64,000 nt of DNA from an uncultured Rhodopila sp. (GCF_903915725.1 NZ_CAIWTY010000105.1:1-64000), one strand, 5' to 3'; shown: positions 53,704-63,206, numbered from the stretch's first letter. The notes: generated from the letters alone by a model not told the origin. Program-made: numbers and translations.

Positions 53704-54594
53704 ATGACGAGCTGTATTGCCTCCATGACTGGATTCGCCCGCACCGAGGGCACGATCGACGGCATCGCCTGGGCGTGGGAGCTGCGCAGCGTCAACGGCC
53801 GCACCCTGGAACTGCGCTTCCGCCTGCCGAATGGCTGGGACGGCCGCGAGGCCGCGTGGAAGGAACTCGCCGGCAAATCGCTGAAGCGCGGTAACGTGAC
53901 CGCGAACCTGACGATCAAGCGCCCGTCGGAGAACCGCCTCGAACTCGACCCGCTGGCGCTGGAGCAGGTGCTGAAGATCGCAACCGACCTGCACCGGCGG
54001 CTTCCCGGCAGTCCGCCGCCCTCGGCTGATGCGCTGCTGTCGCTGCCCGGCGTGCTGCGCCAGGCGCAGACGGACCCGCAGGAGGAGCGGGACGCGGTGG
54101 CCGTCGATGCGCAGGCTGGCTTTATCAGCGCCCTGGCCGGCCTGGTCGATGCCCGTCAGGCCGAGGGCGCGCGGCTCGCCGCCGTGCTGACGCAGCAGTT
54201 GCGGGACATCGCGACTTTGTGCGCTGATGCGGCCACCCAGGCGGCTGGCCAGCCCGCGGCGCAACGGGCGCGGCTGCTGGAGAATCTCCAGGCGCTGCTG
54301 CGTGAGGCGCCCGGTCTTTCGGAAGAGCGGATCAGCCAGGAAGTCGCCCTTCTCGCCAGCCGCTCAGATGTGCGCGAGGAACTCGATCGGCTGAACAGCC
54401 ATATTGCGGCAGCGCATGACCTGCTGAACGAGGGCGCGAATATCGGCCGCAAGCTCGACTTCCTGATCCAGGAATTCAACCGCGAGGCCAACACGCTGTG
54501 CAGCAAATCCGCGACGGCGGCGCTGACCGCCACCGGCCTGAAGCTGAAAGCGGCGATCGAGCAACTCCGCGAGCAGGTGCAGAACATCGAATGA
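53704..54594 (+). CDS. yicC: YicC-family endoribonuclease
   Basis: The protein of about 296 residues has the YicC N-terminus (SMTGFARTEG, WELRSVNGRTLELRFRLP) and the DUF1732 C-terminus (EELDRLNSHIAAAHDLL and KLDFLIQEFNREANTLCSKS). YicC proteins are endoribonucleases linked to stationary phase and sRNA turnover in E. coli and related bacteria. ATG 53704 gives a family-like start; ATG 53692 adds four residues. The stop overlaps the gmk start, the classic yicC-gmk pair. Confidence 0.94.
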   Translation: MTSCIASMTGFARTEGTIDGIAWAWELRSVNGRTLELRFRLPNGWDGREAAWKELAGKSLKRGNVTANLTIKRPSENRLELDPLALEQVLKIATDLHRRLPGSPPPSADALLSLPGVLRQAQTDPQEERDAVAVDAQAGFISALAGLVDARQAEGARLAAVLTQQLRDIATLCADAATQAAGQPAAQRARLLENLQALLREAPGLSEERISQEVALLASRSDVREELDRLNSHIAAAHDLLNEGANIGRKLDFLIQEFNREANTLCSKSATAALTATGLKLKAAIEQLREQVQNIE

Positions 54595-55220
54595 TCCACA
54601 TCGGCCGCCGTGGCGTCTGCCTGATACTCTCGGCGCCATCCGGGGCCGGGAAGACCGCGATTGCCGACGCACTGCTGGCGAGCGAGCCGGAGCTGGAGCG
54701 CTCGATCAGCGTGACCACCCGGGTGCGCCGGCCGGCTGAGGTTGATGGCGTGCACTACCATTTCCTGACCGAGGCGCGGTTCCAGGATGCTCTGCGCGAG
54801 GACGCGCTGCTGGAATGGGCCCGGGTGCTGCAAGGCACGCATGCCTACGGCACGCCGCGGGCACCGGTCGAGAAGGCGCTGGCCGAGGGCCGGGATGTGG
54901 TGTTCGACATCGACTGGCAGGGGCACCGCCAGTTGCGGGAGAAGTTGCCGGCGGATGTGGTCAGCGTGTTCGTGCTGCCGCCGGACCTGATGGCGTTACG
55001 GTCGCGGCTTGTCGGCCGGGCGGGGGACCATGGCGAGGAGATTGAGCGCCGGATGCGGGTGGCGCAGGACGAAATCTGCCATTGGGTCGAGTTTGATCAT
55101 GTTGTCGTGAACGAGGATCTCGCGGTCGCAACCGAGACGGTGCGGGCCGTGCTGCATGCGGCTCGGGTCAGGACCGGGCGGCTGACGGGTTTGCCGGCGT
55201 TTGTAGCGGGATTGATCTGA
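54591..55220 (+). CDS. gmk: Guanylate kinase
   Basis: The 209-residue enzyme phosphorylates GMP to GDP with ATP. The P-loop SAPSGAGKT is at 14-22; GMP-binding SVTTRVRRPAEVDGVHYHF and DIDWQGHRQLRE are intact. ATG 54591 overlaps the yicC stop. In place of the common GTSFFVSAPSGAGKSSL, this one has a short N-terminus (MIHIGRRGVCLIL). Essential nucleotide metabolism; nothing unusual. Confidence 0.97.
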   Translation: MIHIGRRGVCLILSAPSGAGKTAIADALLASEPELERSISVTTRVRRPAEVDGVHYHFLTEARFQDALREDALLEWARVLQGTHAYGTPRAPVEKALAEGRDVVFDIDWQGHRQLREKLPADVVSVFVLPPDLMALRSRLVGRAGDHGEEIERRMRVAQDEICHWVEFDHVVVNEDLAVATETVRAVLHAARVRTGRLTGLPAFVAGLI

Positions 55221-55312
55221 GGGTGGTGGATCGGGCCCCCGCATGACAGACGGGACACCAGAGGCTAATAGCAGCCGGCACCAAGTATGACCGGCGGGCA
55301 CAGTCGCGTATT

Positions 55313-55398
55313 CCGTCATGGGCGGGCGAAGGCCCGCCATCCACGCCTTTGTTTGAATAAGCAAAAGGCGTGGATGCCGACCTTCGTCGGCATGACGG
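55313..55398. repeat. REP/BIME-like intergenic repeat
   Basis: GTCATGGGCGGGCGAAGGCC with its complement, CCACGCCTTTG, loop, CAAAAGGCGTGG, ATGCCGACCTTCGTCGGCAT and GAC. This is the most complete bipartite copy in the window and lies between gmk and moaE. Confidence 0.8.
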
Positions 55399-55454
55399 GG
55401 AAGCGCTGCCTTGGGGTCATTCTCACAGGCGAGTGGCACTAATCTCCGAGGCGC

Positions 55455-55916
55455 ATGTCACACATCAAAGTCCAGACCGAGGATTTCGACATCGGCGCCG
55501 AGATCGCCGCCCTGACCGCAGGGCGGACCGATATCGGCGGCATCGGTTGCTTCATCGGCACAGTCCGCGCCGACGCCAATGGCGCGGCCTCAGCGGTGAT
55601 CGGCATGACGCTGGAGCAGTATCCGGGCATGACCGAACGGGCCATCGGCAAGATCGCCGACGAGGCGGCGGAACGCTGGCCGCTGCTGGGCTGCACGGTC
55701 ATTCATCGCGTCGGCCCGCTGCGCCCGGGCGAGAATATCGTCCTCGTGATCGCCGCGTCCTCGCATCGTCAGGCGGCGCTGGATGCAACAGCGTTCCTGA
55801 TCGATTGGCTGAAAACCAAGGCCCCGTTCTGGAAGCGCGAAGACTTCGCGGACGGCAACGGCGCCTGGGTCGATGCCCGCGAGGCGGACGACGCGGCCGC
55901 GTCGCGCTGGAGCTGA
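55455..55916 (+). CDS. moaE: Molybdopterin synthase catalytic subunit
   Basis: The 153-residue MoaE subunit inserts sulfur from MoaD into cyclic pyranopterin to form molybdopterin. Key parts are IGCFIGTVRADANG, MTLEQYPGMTERAIGKI, HRVGPLRPGENIVLV, SSHRQAALDAT and the catalytic KTKAPFWKRE. Length is normal. No moaD or other moa gene is adjacent; the gene is bracketed by REP repeats. Confidence 0.95.
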   Translation: MSHIKVQTEDFDIGAEIAALTAGRTDIGGIGCFIGTVRADANGAASAVIGMTLEQYPGMTERAIGKIADEAAERWPLLGCTVIHRVGPLRPGENIVLVIAASSHRQAALDATAFLIDWLKTKAPFWKREDFADGNGAWVDAREADDAAASRWS

Positions 55917-56292
55917 CACCAACCGGCGGTGAACCTGACCGTCCGGCCCACCCACCCCGTCATGCCGACGGAGGTCGGCATCCACGCCTGTCCCGCCCGA
56001 GCAAGGCGCGTATGGCGGGCCTACGCCCCATAGGCGTTAAAATAGTGCCGCGGCGGCTGCGTTTGTCCCCCCGTCATGGTGCGCGAAGGCGCACCATCCA
56101 CGCCTCGCGGTGCGTGCCGCAGCAAAGGCGTGGATGCCGACCTTCGTCGGCATGACAGGGGGAGCGGCAACCGCCGGCCGCTATTTTAACGCGTATGGGG
56201 CCTACGCCCGCCATGACGGTGTTGGCGACGGTGACCATCGGCAAACGCAGGGCCGGTTGGGCTGACCGCCCCGCCGCGTAGACCGGCCGCCG
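55917..56292. other. Intergenic repeat nest
   Basis: The gap is made of one REP-like element (55958-56216) split at its apex by a 169-bp MITE-like element (56029-56197), which itself contains a REP pair (56072-56160). No coding frame is supported. Confidence 0.75.
56029..56197. mobile_element. MITE-like element, copy 2, inserted in a REP palindrome
   Basis: A 12-bp direct repeat GGGCCTACGCCC flanks it exactly (56017-56028 and 56198-56209). Terminal inverted repeats are CATAGGCGTTAAAATAG (56029-56045) and CTATTTTAACGCGTATG (56181-56197), 16 of 17 complementary. Subterminal CGGCGGYTGC and TCCCCCYGTCATG are also mirrored. Deleting element plus one repeat rebuilds ATGGCGGGCCTACGCCCGCC followed by AT. 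The inside carries a REP pair (56072-56160) and no gene. Confidence 0.8.
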
Positions 56293-58086
56293 TCAGTGAT
56301 TGTTCCGGCTTTCCCCCAGCGTCTCGATCACGTTCAGGAACAGCGTCGCCGGTTCCAGGCACGCCCCGGTGCCCAACTGGCCGACCATGGAGCGGTAGAT
56401 TTCCTCCCATGGCGTCATGCTGAGCAGCTTCGGCGCTTTCCAGGCGGCCTTGCGTGCTTCCAGCTCCCCCTCCGGCAGCAGCACATCGACGCTGCGGCGG
56501 TTGAGGTCGATCCTGATCCGGTCCCCCGTCTTCAGGATCGCCAACCCGCCGCCGACGGCCGCCTCCGGCGAGACGTTCAGGATCGACGGCGACCCCGACG
56601 TGCCGGACTGCCGCCCGTCGCCGAGCGTCGGCAGCGTATTGATGCCGCGTTTCAGCAGCGAGGCGGGGGGCTGCATGTTCACCACCTCGGCACTGCCGGG
56701 ATAACCGACGGGGCCGCAGTTGCGGATGATCAGCACGGACTGGTCCTCGACGCCGAGATCGGGATCCTCGATCCGGTGGTGGTAGTCTTCCGGACCTTCG
56801 AACACGATCGCCTTGCCCTCGAAGACGTTGGGGCGGGACGGGTCGGACAGGAAGCGCGCCCGGAATTCCTTGTCGATGACGCTGATCTTCATCACCGCGC
56901 TGTCGAACAGATTGCCGGACATCACCACGTAGCCGGCGGCGGGCAGCAGCGGCTTGTCGTAGGCGCGGATGACCTCGCGGTCGGCATCCTGAGCCTCCGC
57001 CAGATCCTCGGCCAATGTGCGGCCGGTCACCGTGCGGACGTCGCCGTGCAGCTTGCCGGCGGCCAGCAGCTCCTTCATCACCGCGGGCACGCCGCCGGCG
57101 CGGTGGAATTTCTCGCCGAGGAAACGGCCGGCGGGTTGCAGATCGACCAGCAGCGGGATCTCCGGCCCCAGGCGCTGCCAGTCCTCCAGGTCGTGCTCCA
57201 CGCCCATGTGGCGGGCGATGGCGATCATGTGGATCGGGCAGTTCGACGATGCGCCCAGGGCGGCGGCGGCCACCACCGCATTCTCGAACGCCTGCTTCGT
57301 CATGATGTCCGAAGGGCGCAGGTTTTCGTGCACCATCCCAACGATGCGCCTGCCGGTCTCATACGCCATCCAGCCGCGTTCCCGGTGCGGGGCGGGGATC
57401 GCTGCGCAGCCGGGCAGCGACATCCCCAGCGCCTCGGCCAGCGAGTTCATCGAGGTCGCCGTGCCCATGGTGTTGCAGTGCCCGACGGACGGCGCCGACG
57501 ACGACACCATTTTCATGAATTCGTCGTAGCCGATTTTGCCCTCGGCATAGAGCTTGCGGCCTTCCCAGACGATGGTGCCGGAGCCGGACAGGCGGCCCTG
57601 CCACCAGCCGTCGAGCATCGGGCCGCCGGACAGCACGATGGCGGGGATGTTCACCGTGGCCGCGCCCATCAGGCAGGCCGGCGTGGTCTTGTCGCAGCCG
57701 GTGGTCAGCACGACGCCATCCAGCGGGTAGCCGTGCAGCACCTCGACCAGGCCGAGATAGGCCAGGTTGCGGTCCAGCGCCGCCGTCGGGCGCTTGCCGG
57801 TCTCCTGGATCGGGTGCATCGGGAATTCCAGCGGCACGCCGCCGGCGTCGCGGATGCCGTCGCGGACGCGGCTGGCGAGGTCGATGTGGTGCCTGTTGCA
57901 CGGCGACAAATCCGACCCGGTCTGGGCAATCCCGATGATCGGCTTGCCGCCGCGAAGTTCGTCAGGGGTAATGCCGTAGTTCATGTAGCGCTCGAGATAG
58001 AGCGCGGTCATCGCCGGATCGGCCGGGTCGTCGAACCAGCGGCGGGACCTCAGGCGCTTGTCGGTGGGTTCGGTGGGGCTGGCCAT
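56293..58086 (-). CDS. IlvD/Edd-family sugar-acid dehydratase
   Basis: The 597-residue dehydratase converts an aldonic or 2,3-dihydroxy acid to the 2-keto-3-deoxy product with an Fe-S cluster. The cluster Cys are in GSDLSPCNRHH, TGCDKTTPACLMG and SVGHCNTMGTATSM; FLNVIETL and the late GTSGSPSILN are also typical. SDLSPCN and the C-terminal length match the pentonate/arabonate-type group rather than IlvD proper. ATG 58086 has GGAGG nine bases upstream. It stands alone. Confidence 0.92.
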   Translation of the reverse strand: MASPTEPTDKRLRSRRWFDDPADPAMTALYLERYMNYGITPDELRGGKPIIGIAQTGSDLSPCNRHHIDLASRVRDGIRDAGGVPLEFPMHPIQETGKRPTAALDRNLAYLGLVEVLHGYPLDGVVLTTGCDKTTPACLMGAATVNIPAIVLSGGPMLDGWWQGRLSGSGTIVWEGRKLYAEGKIGYDEFMKMVSSSAPSVGHCNTMGTATSMNSLAEALGMSLPGCAAIPAPHRERGWMAYETGRRIVGMVHENLRPSDIMTKQAFENAVVAAAALGASSNCPIHMIAIARHMGVEHDLEDWQRLGPEIPLLVDLQPAGRFLGEKFHRAGGVPAVMKELLAAGKLHGDVRTVTGRTLAEDLAEAQDADREVIRAYDKPLLPAAGYVVMSGNLFDSAVMKISVIDKEFRARFLSDPSRPNVFEGKAIVFEGPEDYHHRIEDPDLGVEDQSVLIIRNCGPVGYPGSAEVVNMQPPASLLKRGINTLPTLGDGRQSGTSGSPSILNVSPEAAVGGGLAILKTGDRIRIDLNRRSVDVLLPEGELEARKAAWKAPKLLSMTPWEEIYRSMVGQLGTGACLEPATLFLNVIETLGESRNNH

Positions 58087-58387
58087 TTTCGTTTCCTCCC
58101 GTTGGTTCGCAGACGGTGCAGGCGGTGGAGCCTGGTCAACAGGCTTCAGCACCACTGGTTTCGCTCGGGCCGGCGGTTGCCGCCCCTCCGCTGACCTGTC
58201 ATTGATCGACCGCAGAATGGCCGGTGATGCAATGATATGTTAGAGCAATGAGTTGTTTGTCCATAACCTCGGGCTTGTGGCTTGCTGTCACTTGTGAAAA
58301 GCGCGTCGAACGGCGTTCGGCGAGATCGTGCATCAGGCTTAATCATGTAGCTGGCGGCCCCGGTTGCCGTCAAAGGAACTACCGTCA

Positions 58388-59125
58388 ATGCCACTGAGGA
58401 AACTGGGTATTCCCATGACCCGGAGGACCGCCCTGATCGCGGTGCTCGTCGTGGCAGCGGGCAGTATTCCGTTCATCCAGGCGGGCTTGTCCGACACGCA
58501 CTTCGTCAAGCACTCGCAGTTCGATGCGAGGCAACTCGTGCACTCGCCGCCGGCCGCCGACTCCGCCACCACAAAGGCCGAGCTGGCGGAGCTGCGCCGC
58601 ATCCAGGCCACCCGAACCCCGGAAGCCCTGCGGCAAGCCCGGGCGGACGCGGAGAACCAGACCGTGTTCCTGTTCAACACCGTCTTCGGCGACGGCTTCA
58701 CCGCCGACAAGCTGCCGGAAACGGCCCGCTTCTTCGCCCGTATCGGCAGCGACGAGTCGATCTTTGCCGACGTGCCAAAAGACACCTGGAAGCGGCTGCG
58801 GCCGGCGATGCTCGATCCGGCGATCCAACCCTGCCTGCCGACGAGGGGCGCTTCCTATCCCAGCGGCCACGCGACCCGGGGCTATGTGTTCGCCGTCGTG
58901 CTGGCCGCGGCGGTGCCGGAAAAGCACGATGCGATCTTCGACCGCGCCGCCGAGTATGCGCATAACAGGGTGGTCTGCGGCGCCCATTTCCCGTCCGACG
59001 TCGAGGCCGGCCATTTGATCGGCACCGCTCTCGCAGCGGTGATGTTGGCGCAGACGGATTTCCGCCAGGCTCTCCAGGTCGTGCAGATCGAATTGCGCTC
59101 GGCCGGCTACACCACCGCACATTGA
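58388..59125 (+). CDS. Class A acid phosphatase (PAP2 superfamily)
   Basis: The 245-residue exported enzyme starts with a signal peptide (ALIAVLVVAAGSIPFIQAG). The PAP2 triad is present: KDTWKRLRP, SYPSGHATRG and the third motif CGAHFPSDVEAG. This arrangement matches PhoN-type non-specific acid phosphatases of the periplasm. ATG 58388 has AAAGGAA nine bases before it; ATG 58415 is an alternative. The gene is divergent from the dehydratase. Confidence 0.9.
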   Translation: MPLRKLGIPMTRRTALIAVLVVAAGSIPFIQAGLSDTHFVKHSQFDARQLVHSPPAADSATTKAELAELRRIQATRTPEALRQARADAENQTVFLFNTVFGDGFTADKLPETARFFARIGSDESIFADVPKDTWKRLRPAMLDPAIQPCLPTRGASYPSGHATRGYVFAVVLAAAVPEKHDAIFDRAAEYAHNRVVCGAHFPSDVEAGHLIGTALAAVMLAQTDFRQALQVVQIELRSAGYTTAH

Positions 59126-59240
59126 AGGGACCGCTTCAGTCTTTTGCCACCTCCGTGCATGACTCAGTCGTAATGGCAAATGACTTGCCGCGTGTTCGCA
59201 TTCCGGGCATTTCCATTGGAATGTTGTCCCTGATAGCCGA

Positions 59241-59723
59241 ATGAACCCGCTCGCCTGGCTGGTGAGCTTCGCCCTGCCCGCCTGCGGCTTTCCCGCGGCG
59301 GAGGGGTTGCCAATGCCGCCGGTGATGGACATCGCCCACATCACCCGCCCGGCCAGCCCGAACACCGCACTCGCCGCGCCGTCCGGGTTCAGCCCGGCGC
59401 CGGATATCGTGACACCGATCTATCACCTGCCGGCGGGCAAGCTGTTCGCGCTGGCGCAGGACGTGGCGGCCGGACAGCCCCACACCTTTCAGGCCGCGCT
59501 CTACCCGGACCAGCTTCAGGCGCACTACGTGGCGCGTAGCGCGGTGTTCAACTTCCCGGACCTGATCACGGTCCAGGTGCGGCAGGAAACGCCGGACACC
59601 AGCGATTTGATCATCTGGTCCCGCAGCGTTTACGGTGAATCGGACCTCGGCGTGAACCGCAAGCGCGTGCAGGCCTGGCTCGGCGCCCTCGACAGCAAGC
59701 TCCCTCCATCCAGCGAGAGATAG
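59241..59723 (+). CDS. DUF1499 protein, exported or membrane-anchored
   Basis: The 160-residue protein has a hydrophobic N-terminus (LAWLVSFALPACGFPA). The body matches DUF1499: DIVTPIYHLPAGKLFALAQ, FPDLITVQVRQE, and the C-terminal SRSVYGESDLGVNRKRVQAW followed by L. The function of DUF1499 is unknown. It ends 7 bases before the ABC transporter gene, forming one unit. Confidence 0.85.
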   Translation: MNPLAWLVSFALPACGFPAAEGLPMPPVMDIAHITRPASPNTALAAPSGFSPAPDIVTPIYHLPAGKLFALAQDVAAGQPHTFQAALYPDQLQAHYVARSAVFNFPDLITVQVRQETPDTSDLIIWSRSVYGESDLGVNRKRVQAWLGALDSKLPPSSER

Positions 59724-59730
59724 CCCGTTC

Positions 59731-61515
59731 ATGCGCGGAATCGGACCCTTCCTGAAAGACGCCTGGCAGCTCGCCCGCCCGTACTTCATGACCTCGGAGG
59801 AGAAGTGGTCCGCGCGCGGCCTTCTGCTCGCGATCGTCGCGCTGAACCTGACGAATGTCGGCCTCAGCGTGATTTTCAACTTCTGGCGGAAGGAGTTCTA
59901 CAACTCCTTGCAGGACAAGGACTGGAGGTCGTTCCTGGAGTTGCTGTTCACCTTCCGCCCGTCCGATAGCGGCATCTTCGGCATCATGCCCGGCTTCTGC
60001 GAGCTGGCGGCCGTGTTCATCATCATTGCCGTCTATGCGGTCTACCTGAACCAGTTCCTGCAGATCCGCTGGCGCCGCTGGCTGACCCGCCAGTTTCTGA
60101 CCGAGTGGCTAGCGGATCGCGCCTATTACAATATCAGCCTGACGGCGGACCGCGCGGCCATCGGCACCGACAACCCGGACCAGCGCATCGCCGAGGATCT
60201 GCGCGATTTCACCGATACCACCCTGACGCTCGGCCTGGGGCTGCTGTCCAACGTCGTGTCGCTGGGCAGTTTCGTGGTCATCCTGTGGGGGCTGTCCGGC
60301 TCCATCGAGGCCTTCGGCATCCCGATCCCCGGCTACATGGTCTGGGTGGCGCTCGGCTATGCCATTATCGGCACCTGGCTGACCCACCTCGTCGGCCGCC
60401 CGTTGGCATTGCTGAACTTCCGGCAGCAGCGGGTGGAGGCGGATTTCCGCTACGCCCTGCTGCGCATCCGCGAAAACATGGAAAGCATCGCGCTGTATCG
60501 CGGCGAGGAGGAAGAAAAAGTCACTCTGCGTGAGCGGTTTACCGCGGTCGTCGGCAATTGGCGGCAGATCATGACGCGCACCAAGCTGCTGAACTCGCTG
60601 ACCAACGGCTACTCGCAGGTGGCGGTCGTGTTCCCGATCGTCGTGGCCGCGCCGCGCTACTTCTCCGGCGCGATCCAGTTGGGCGGGCTGATGCAGATCG
60701 TCGGCGCATTCTCCCAGGTGCAGGGGTCGATGTCGTGGTTTGTCGATTCGTATGCCTCGCTGGCGCAGTGGCGCGCCATCGTCGAACGTCTGGCGACATT
60801 CCAACGGGCGATCATCAAGGCGCGTGCCGAGGCCCATGGCGGCTTCGTGGCGGCGGAGGCACCCGCCGATACGGTGCGGCTGCACGATGTCACCATGAGC
60901 CTGCCCGACGGCACCCGGCTGCTGGATGGCGCGGACCTGACCCTGACGGCGGGGCATTCGCTGGTGATCACCGGCCGCACCGGATCGGGCAAATCGACGC
61001 TGTTCCGCGTGCTGGCGGGAATCTGGCCGTTCGGGCACGGCTCGGTGGAGGTCCCGCCCAAGTCGTTCTTCCTGCCGCAGCGGCCATACATCCCGCTCGG
61101 CACCTTGCGCCACGTCATCACCTACCCCAACGCCGTGGACGCCTTCACTCAAGAGGAAATCGGCCAGGCGCTGACCGATGCGGGACTGCCGCAACTGGTC
61201 AGCCGGCTGGAGCATGACGACAACTGGCCACAGCGCCTGTCGGGCGGCGAACAGCAGCGGGTCGCGCTGGCCCGCGCGCTGCTGGCCAGGCCGGATTGGA
61301 TTTTCCTGGACGAAGCAACCGCCAGCCTCGACCCCGATGCCGAGGAAGAGCTGTATCACGTGCTGAAGCAGCGGCTGCCGAACGCCACGCTGGTGTCCAT
61401 CGCCCATCGCCCGTCGGTCGCCGCTTTCCATGAGAAGCGGCTGGTGTTCAAGCGGGAGGAAGGCAAGACTGGCACCCTGGCGCAGCAAGCCATCGCGCCG
61501 GCCGTAGGAGAGTAA
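59731..61515 (+). CDS. SbmA/BacA-YddA-type ABC exporter (permease-ATPase)
   Basis: The 594-residue half-transporter has an ABC_membrane_2 domain (about 1-340; FNFWRKEFYNSLQDKDW, RRWLTRQFLTEWL, YYNISLTADRAAIGTDNPDQ, RIAEDL) and an ATPase: Walker A GRTGSGKST, signature LSGGEQQR, Walker B WIFLDEATASLD. Relatives import or export peptides, B12 or very long-chain acyl compounds (BacA, YddA, ABCD). It functions as a homodimer in the inner membrane. It is coupled to the DUF1499 gene and followed at 5 bases by the peptidase gene. Confidence 0.93.
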   Translation: MRGIGPFLKDAWQLARPYFMTSEEKWSARGLLLAIVALNLTNVGLSVIFNFWRKEFYNSLQDKDWRSFLELLFTFRPSDSGIFGIMPGFCELAAVFIIIAVYAVYLNQFLQIRWRRWLTRQFLTEWLADRAYYNISLTADRAAIGTDNPDQRIAEDLRDFTDTTLTLGLGLLSNVVSLGSFVVILWGLSGSIEAFGIPIPGYMVWVALGYAIIGTWLTHLVGRPLALLNFRQQRVEADFRYALLRIRENMESIALYRGEEEEKVTLRERFTAVVGNWRQIMTRTKLLNSLTNGYSQVAVVFPIVVAAPRYFSGAIQLGGLMQIVGAFSQVQGSMSWFVDSYASLAQWRAIVERLATFQRAIIKARAEAHGGFVAAEAPADTVRLHDVTMSLPDGTRLLDGADLTLTAGHSLVITGRTGSGKSTLFRVLAGIWPFGHGSVEVPPKSFFLPQRPYIPLGTLRHVITYPNAVDAFTQEEIGQALTDAGLPQLVSRLEHDDNWPQRLSGGEQQRVALARALLARPDWIFLDEATASLDPDAEEELYHVLKQRLPNATLVSIAHRPSVAAFHEKRLVFKREEGKTGTLAQQAIAPAVGE

Positions 61516-61519
61516 CGGG

Positions 61520-63193
61520 ATGGATGCACCGCTGCAGTTTGCCGATATCGCCGAACCGCGCCCGGCCAAGGAAGGGCTGGAAACCGCCTACGCCGCCATC
61601 AACGCCGCCCTCGACCGCGGCGAGCGTGAAGCCGCGCTGGCCGATTGGGACCGCCTGAGGCGCCGCTACGACACCTGGTCCGCGCTGGTGCATCTGCGCT
61701 TTGCGCAGGACACAACCGATCCGGCCGCCAAGGCAGACCGCGACTACGCCGATGCGCTGTCGCCTGAGGCGGCGGAACTGGAGATTGCCCTGAAGCGCCG
61801 CCTGCTGGTCGATGCGGCCGACGTTGCGGGGATCGTCGGGGATCATGCGCTGCGGCTGTGGGAGACCGATGTCACCACCTTCGATCCCGCCATCAAACCG
61901 GATCTGGAGGAAGAATCCCGCGTCTCGGCCCGCTACACCGAACTGCTGGCCTCGGCAAAGCTGGCGTTCAACGGGCAGACGCTGAACCTGGCCGGTCTCG
62001 GTCCGTATGCCGAGGACCCGGACCGGGAGACCCGCTATCAGGCGGAGAAGACGCGCTGGGGGTTTTTTGAGGCCAACGCGGCGGTGCTGGATGAGATCTA
62101 CGACCAGCTCGTGAAGCTGCGGACCGGGATGGCGCGCAAGCTGGGCTACAAGACCTTCACGCCGCTCGGCTACAAGCTGCTGCGCCGGGTGGATTACGGT
62201 CCCGACGACGTCGCCCGCTACCGCGAGCAGGTCGCCGAACATGTGGTGCCGTTGGTGGCCCGGCTGCTGGAAGCGCGGCGCGTCGAGAACGGCTGGGACC
62301 GCCTGCGCTTCTGGGACGAGGCGCTGATCGACCCCGCCGGCAACCCCAAGCCCATCGGCGATCATGACGTGCTTGTCGAGCAGGCGCAGGCGATGTTCGA
62401 CGGCATGGACCCGAGGCTGGCCTCGTTCTACCGGGTGATGACCGCGGGCGGCTTCATGGACCTGAAGAACCGGCCCGGCAAAGCTGGTGGCGGCTTCTGC
62501 ACCTCGTTCCCGACGGCGGGCGTGCCGTTCATCTTCGCCAACTTCAACGGTACCAACAACGATATCGGCGTGTTCACGCATGAGATGGGGCACGCCTTCC
62601 AGAACTGGGAAAGCCGCCACCAGCCGGGCGTCGACTACCTCTGGCCGACGATGGAGGCGGCCGAGATCCACTCCATGGGGCTGGAATTCCTGACCTTCCC
62701 GGGTATCGGCAAGCTGGTGGGCGAGGCGTCAGCCGATCGCTTCCGTCGCATGCACCTGATCGGCGCGCTGGCCTTCCTGCCCTATGGCGTGTGCGTCGAT
62801 CACTTCCAGCATGAGGTGTATGCGAACCCCGATGCGTCTCCGGCGGACCGCCATGCGATGTGGCAGCGGCTGGAGAAGATCTACCTGCCCCGGGCGGATT
62901 ACGGCGATATCGGGTTCCTGCTGAAGGGCGGCCGCTGGCAGGCCAAGCCGCACATCTACGGCTCGCCATTCTACTACATCGACTACACGCTGGCGCAGTG
63001 TTGCGCGATGCAGTTCTGGGTCAGGTCGCGGCAGGATTACCCGGCGACGCTGGAGGCCTACGTTCAGCTTTGCGGCCGAGGCGGATCGGCGCCGTTCCAG
63101 GATCTCGTCCGCTCGGCTGGACTGGTGTCGCCGTTCGCGCCGGGTGCGTTGGCCGATGTCGTGCGGGAAGCCGAGGCCGTGCTGGGCGTTTGA
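61520..63193 (+). CDS. M3-family oligoendopeptidase
   Basis: The 557-residue zinc metallopeptidase has HEMGH at 354-358 (two His ligands and catalytic Glu), and the third ligand Glu about 27 residues on in AAEIHSMGLEFLTF. The N-terminal helical domain and the C-terminal GSPFYYIDYTLAQCCAMQFW are typical of the PepF/oligoendopeptidase group. It cleaves peptides of roughly 5-20 residues in the cytoplasm. Right after an SbmA/YddA-type ABC gene, it could process transported peptides. Start ATG 61520 is 5 bases after that stop. Confidence 0.93.
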   Translation: MDAPLQFADIAEPRPAKEGLETAYAAINAALDRGEREAALADWDRLRRRYDTWSALVHLRFAQDTTDPAAKADRDYADALSPEAAELEIALKRRLLVDAADVAGIVGDHALRLWETDVTTFDPAIKPDLEEESRVSARYTELLASAKLAFNGQTLNLAGLGPYAEDPDRETRYQAEKTRWGFFEANAAVLDEIYDQLVKLRTGMARKLGYKTFTPLGYKLLRRVDYGPDDVARYREQVAEHVVPLVARLLEARRVENGWDRLRFWDEALIDPAGNPKPIGDHDVLVEQAQAMFDGMDPRLASFYRVMTAGGFMDLKNRPGKAGGGFCTSFPTAGVPFIFANFNGTNNDIGVFTHEMGHAFQNWESRHQPGVDYLWPTMEAAEIHSMGLEFLTFPGIGKLVGEASADRFRRMHLIGALAFLPYGVCVDHFQHEVYANPDASPADRHAMWQRLEKIYLPRADYGDIGFLLKGGRWQAKPHIYGSPFYYIDYTLAQCCAMQFWVRSRQDYPATLEAYVQLCGRGGSAPFQDLVRSAGLVSPFAPGALADVVREAEAVLGV

Positions 63194-63206
63194 TGCCGTA
63201 TGTTCC

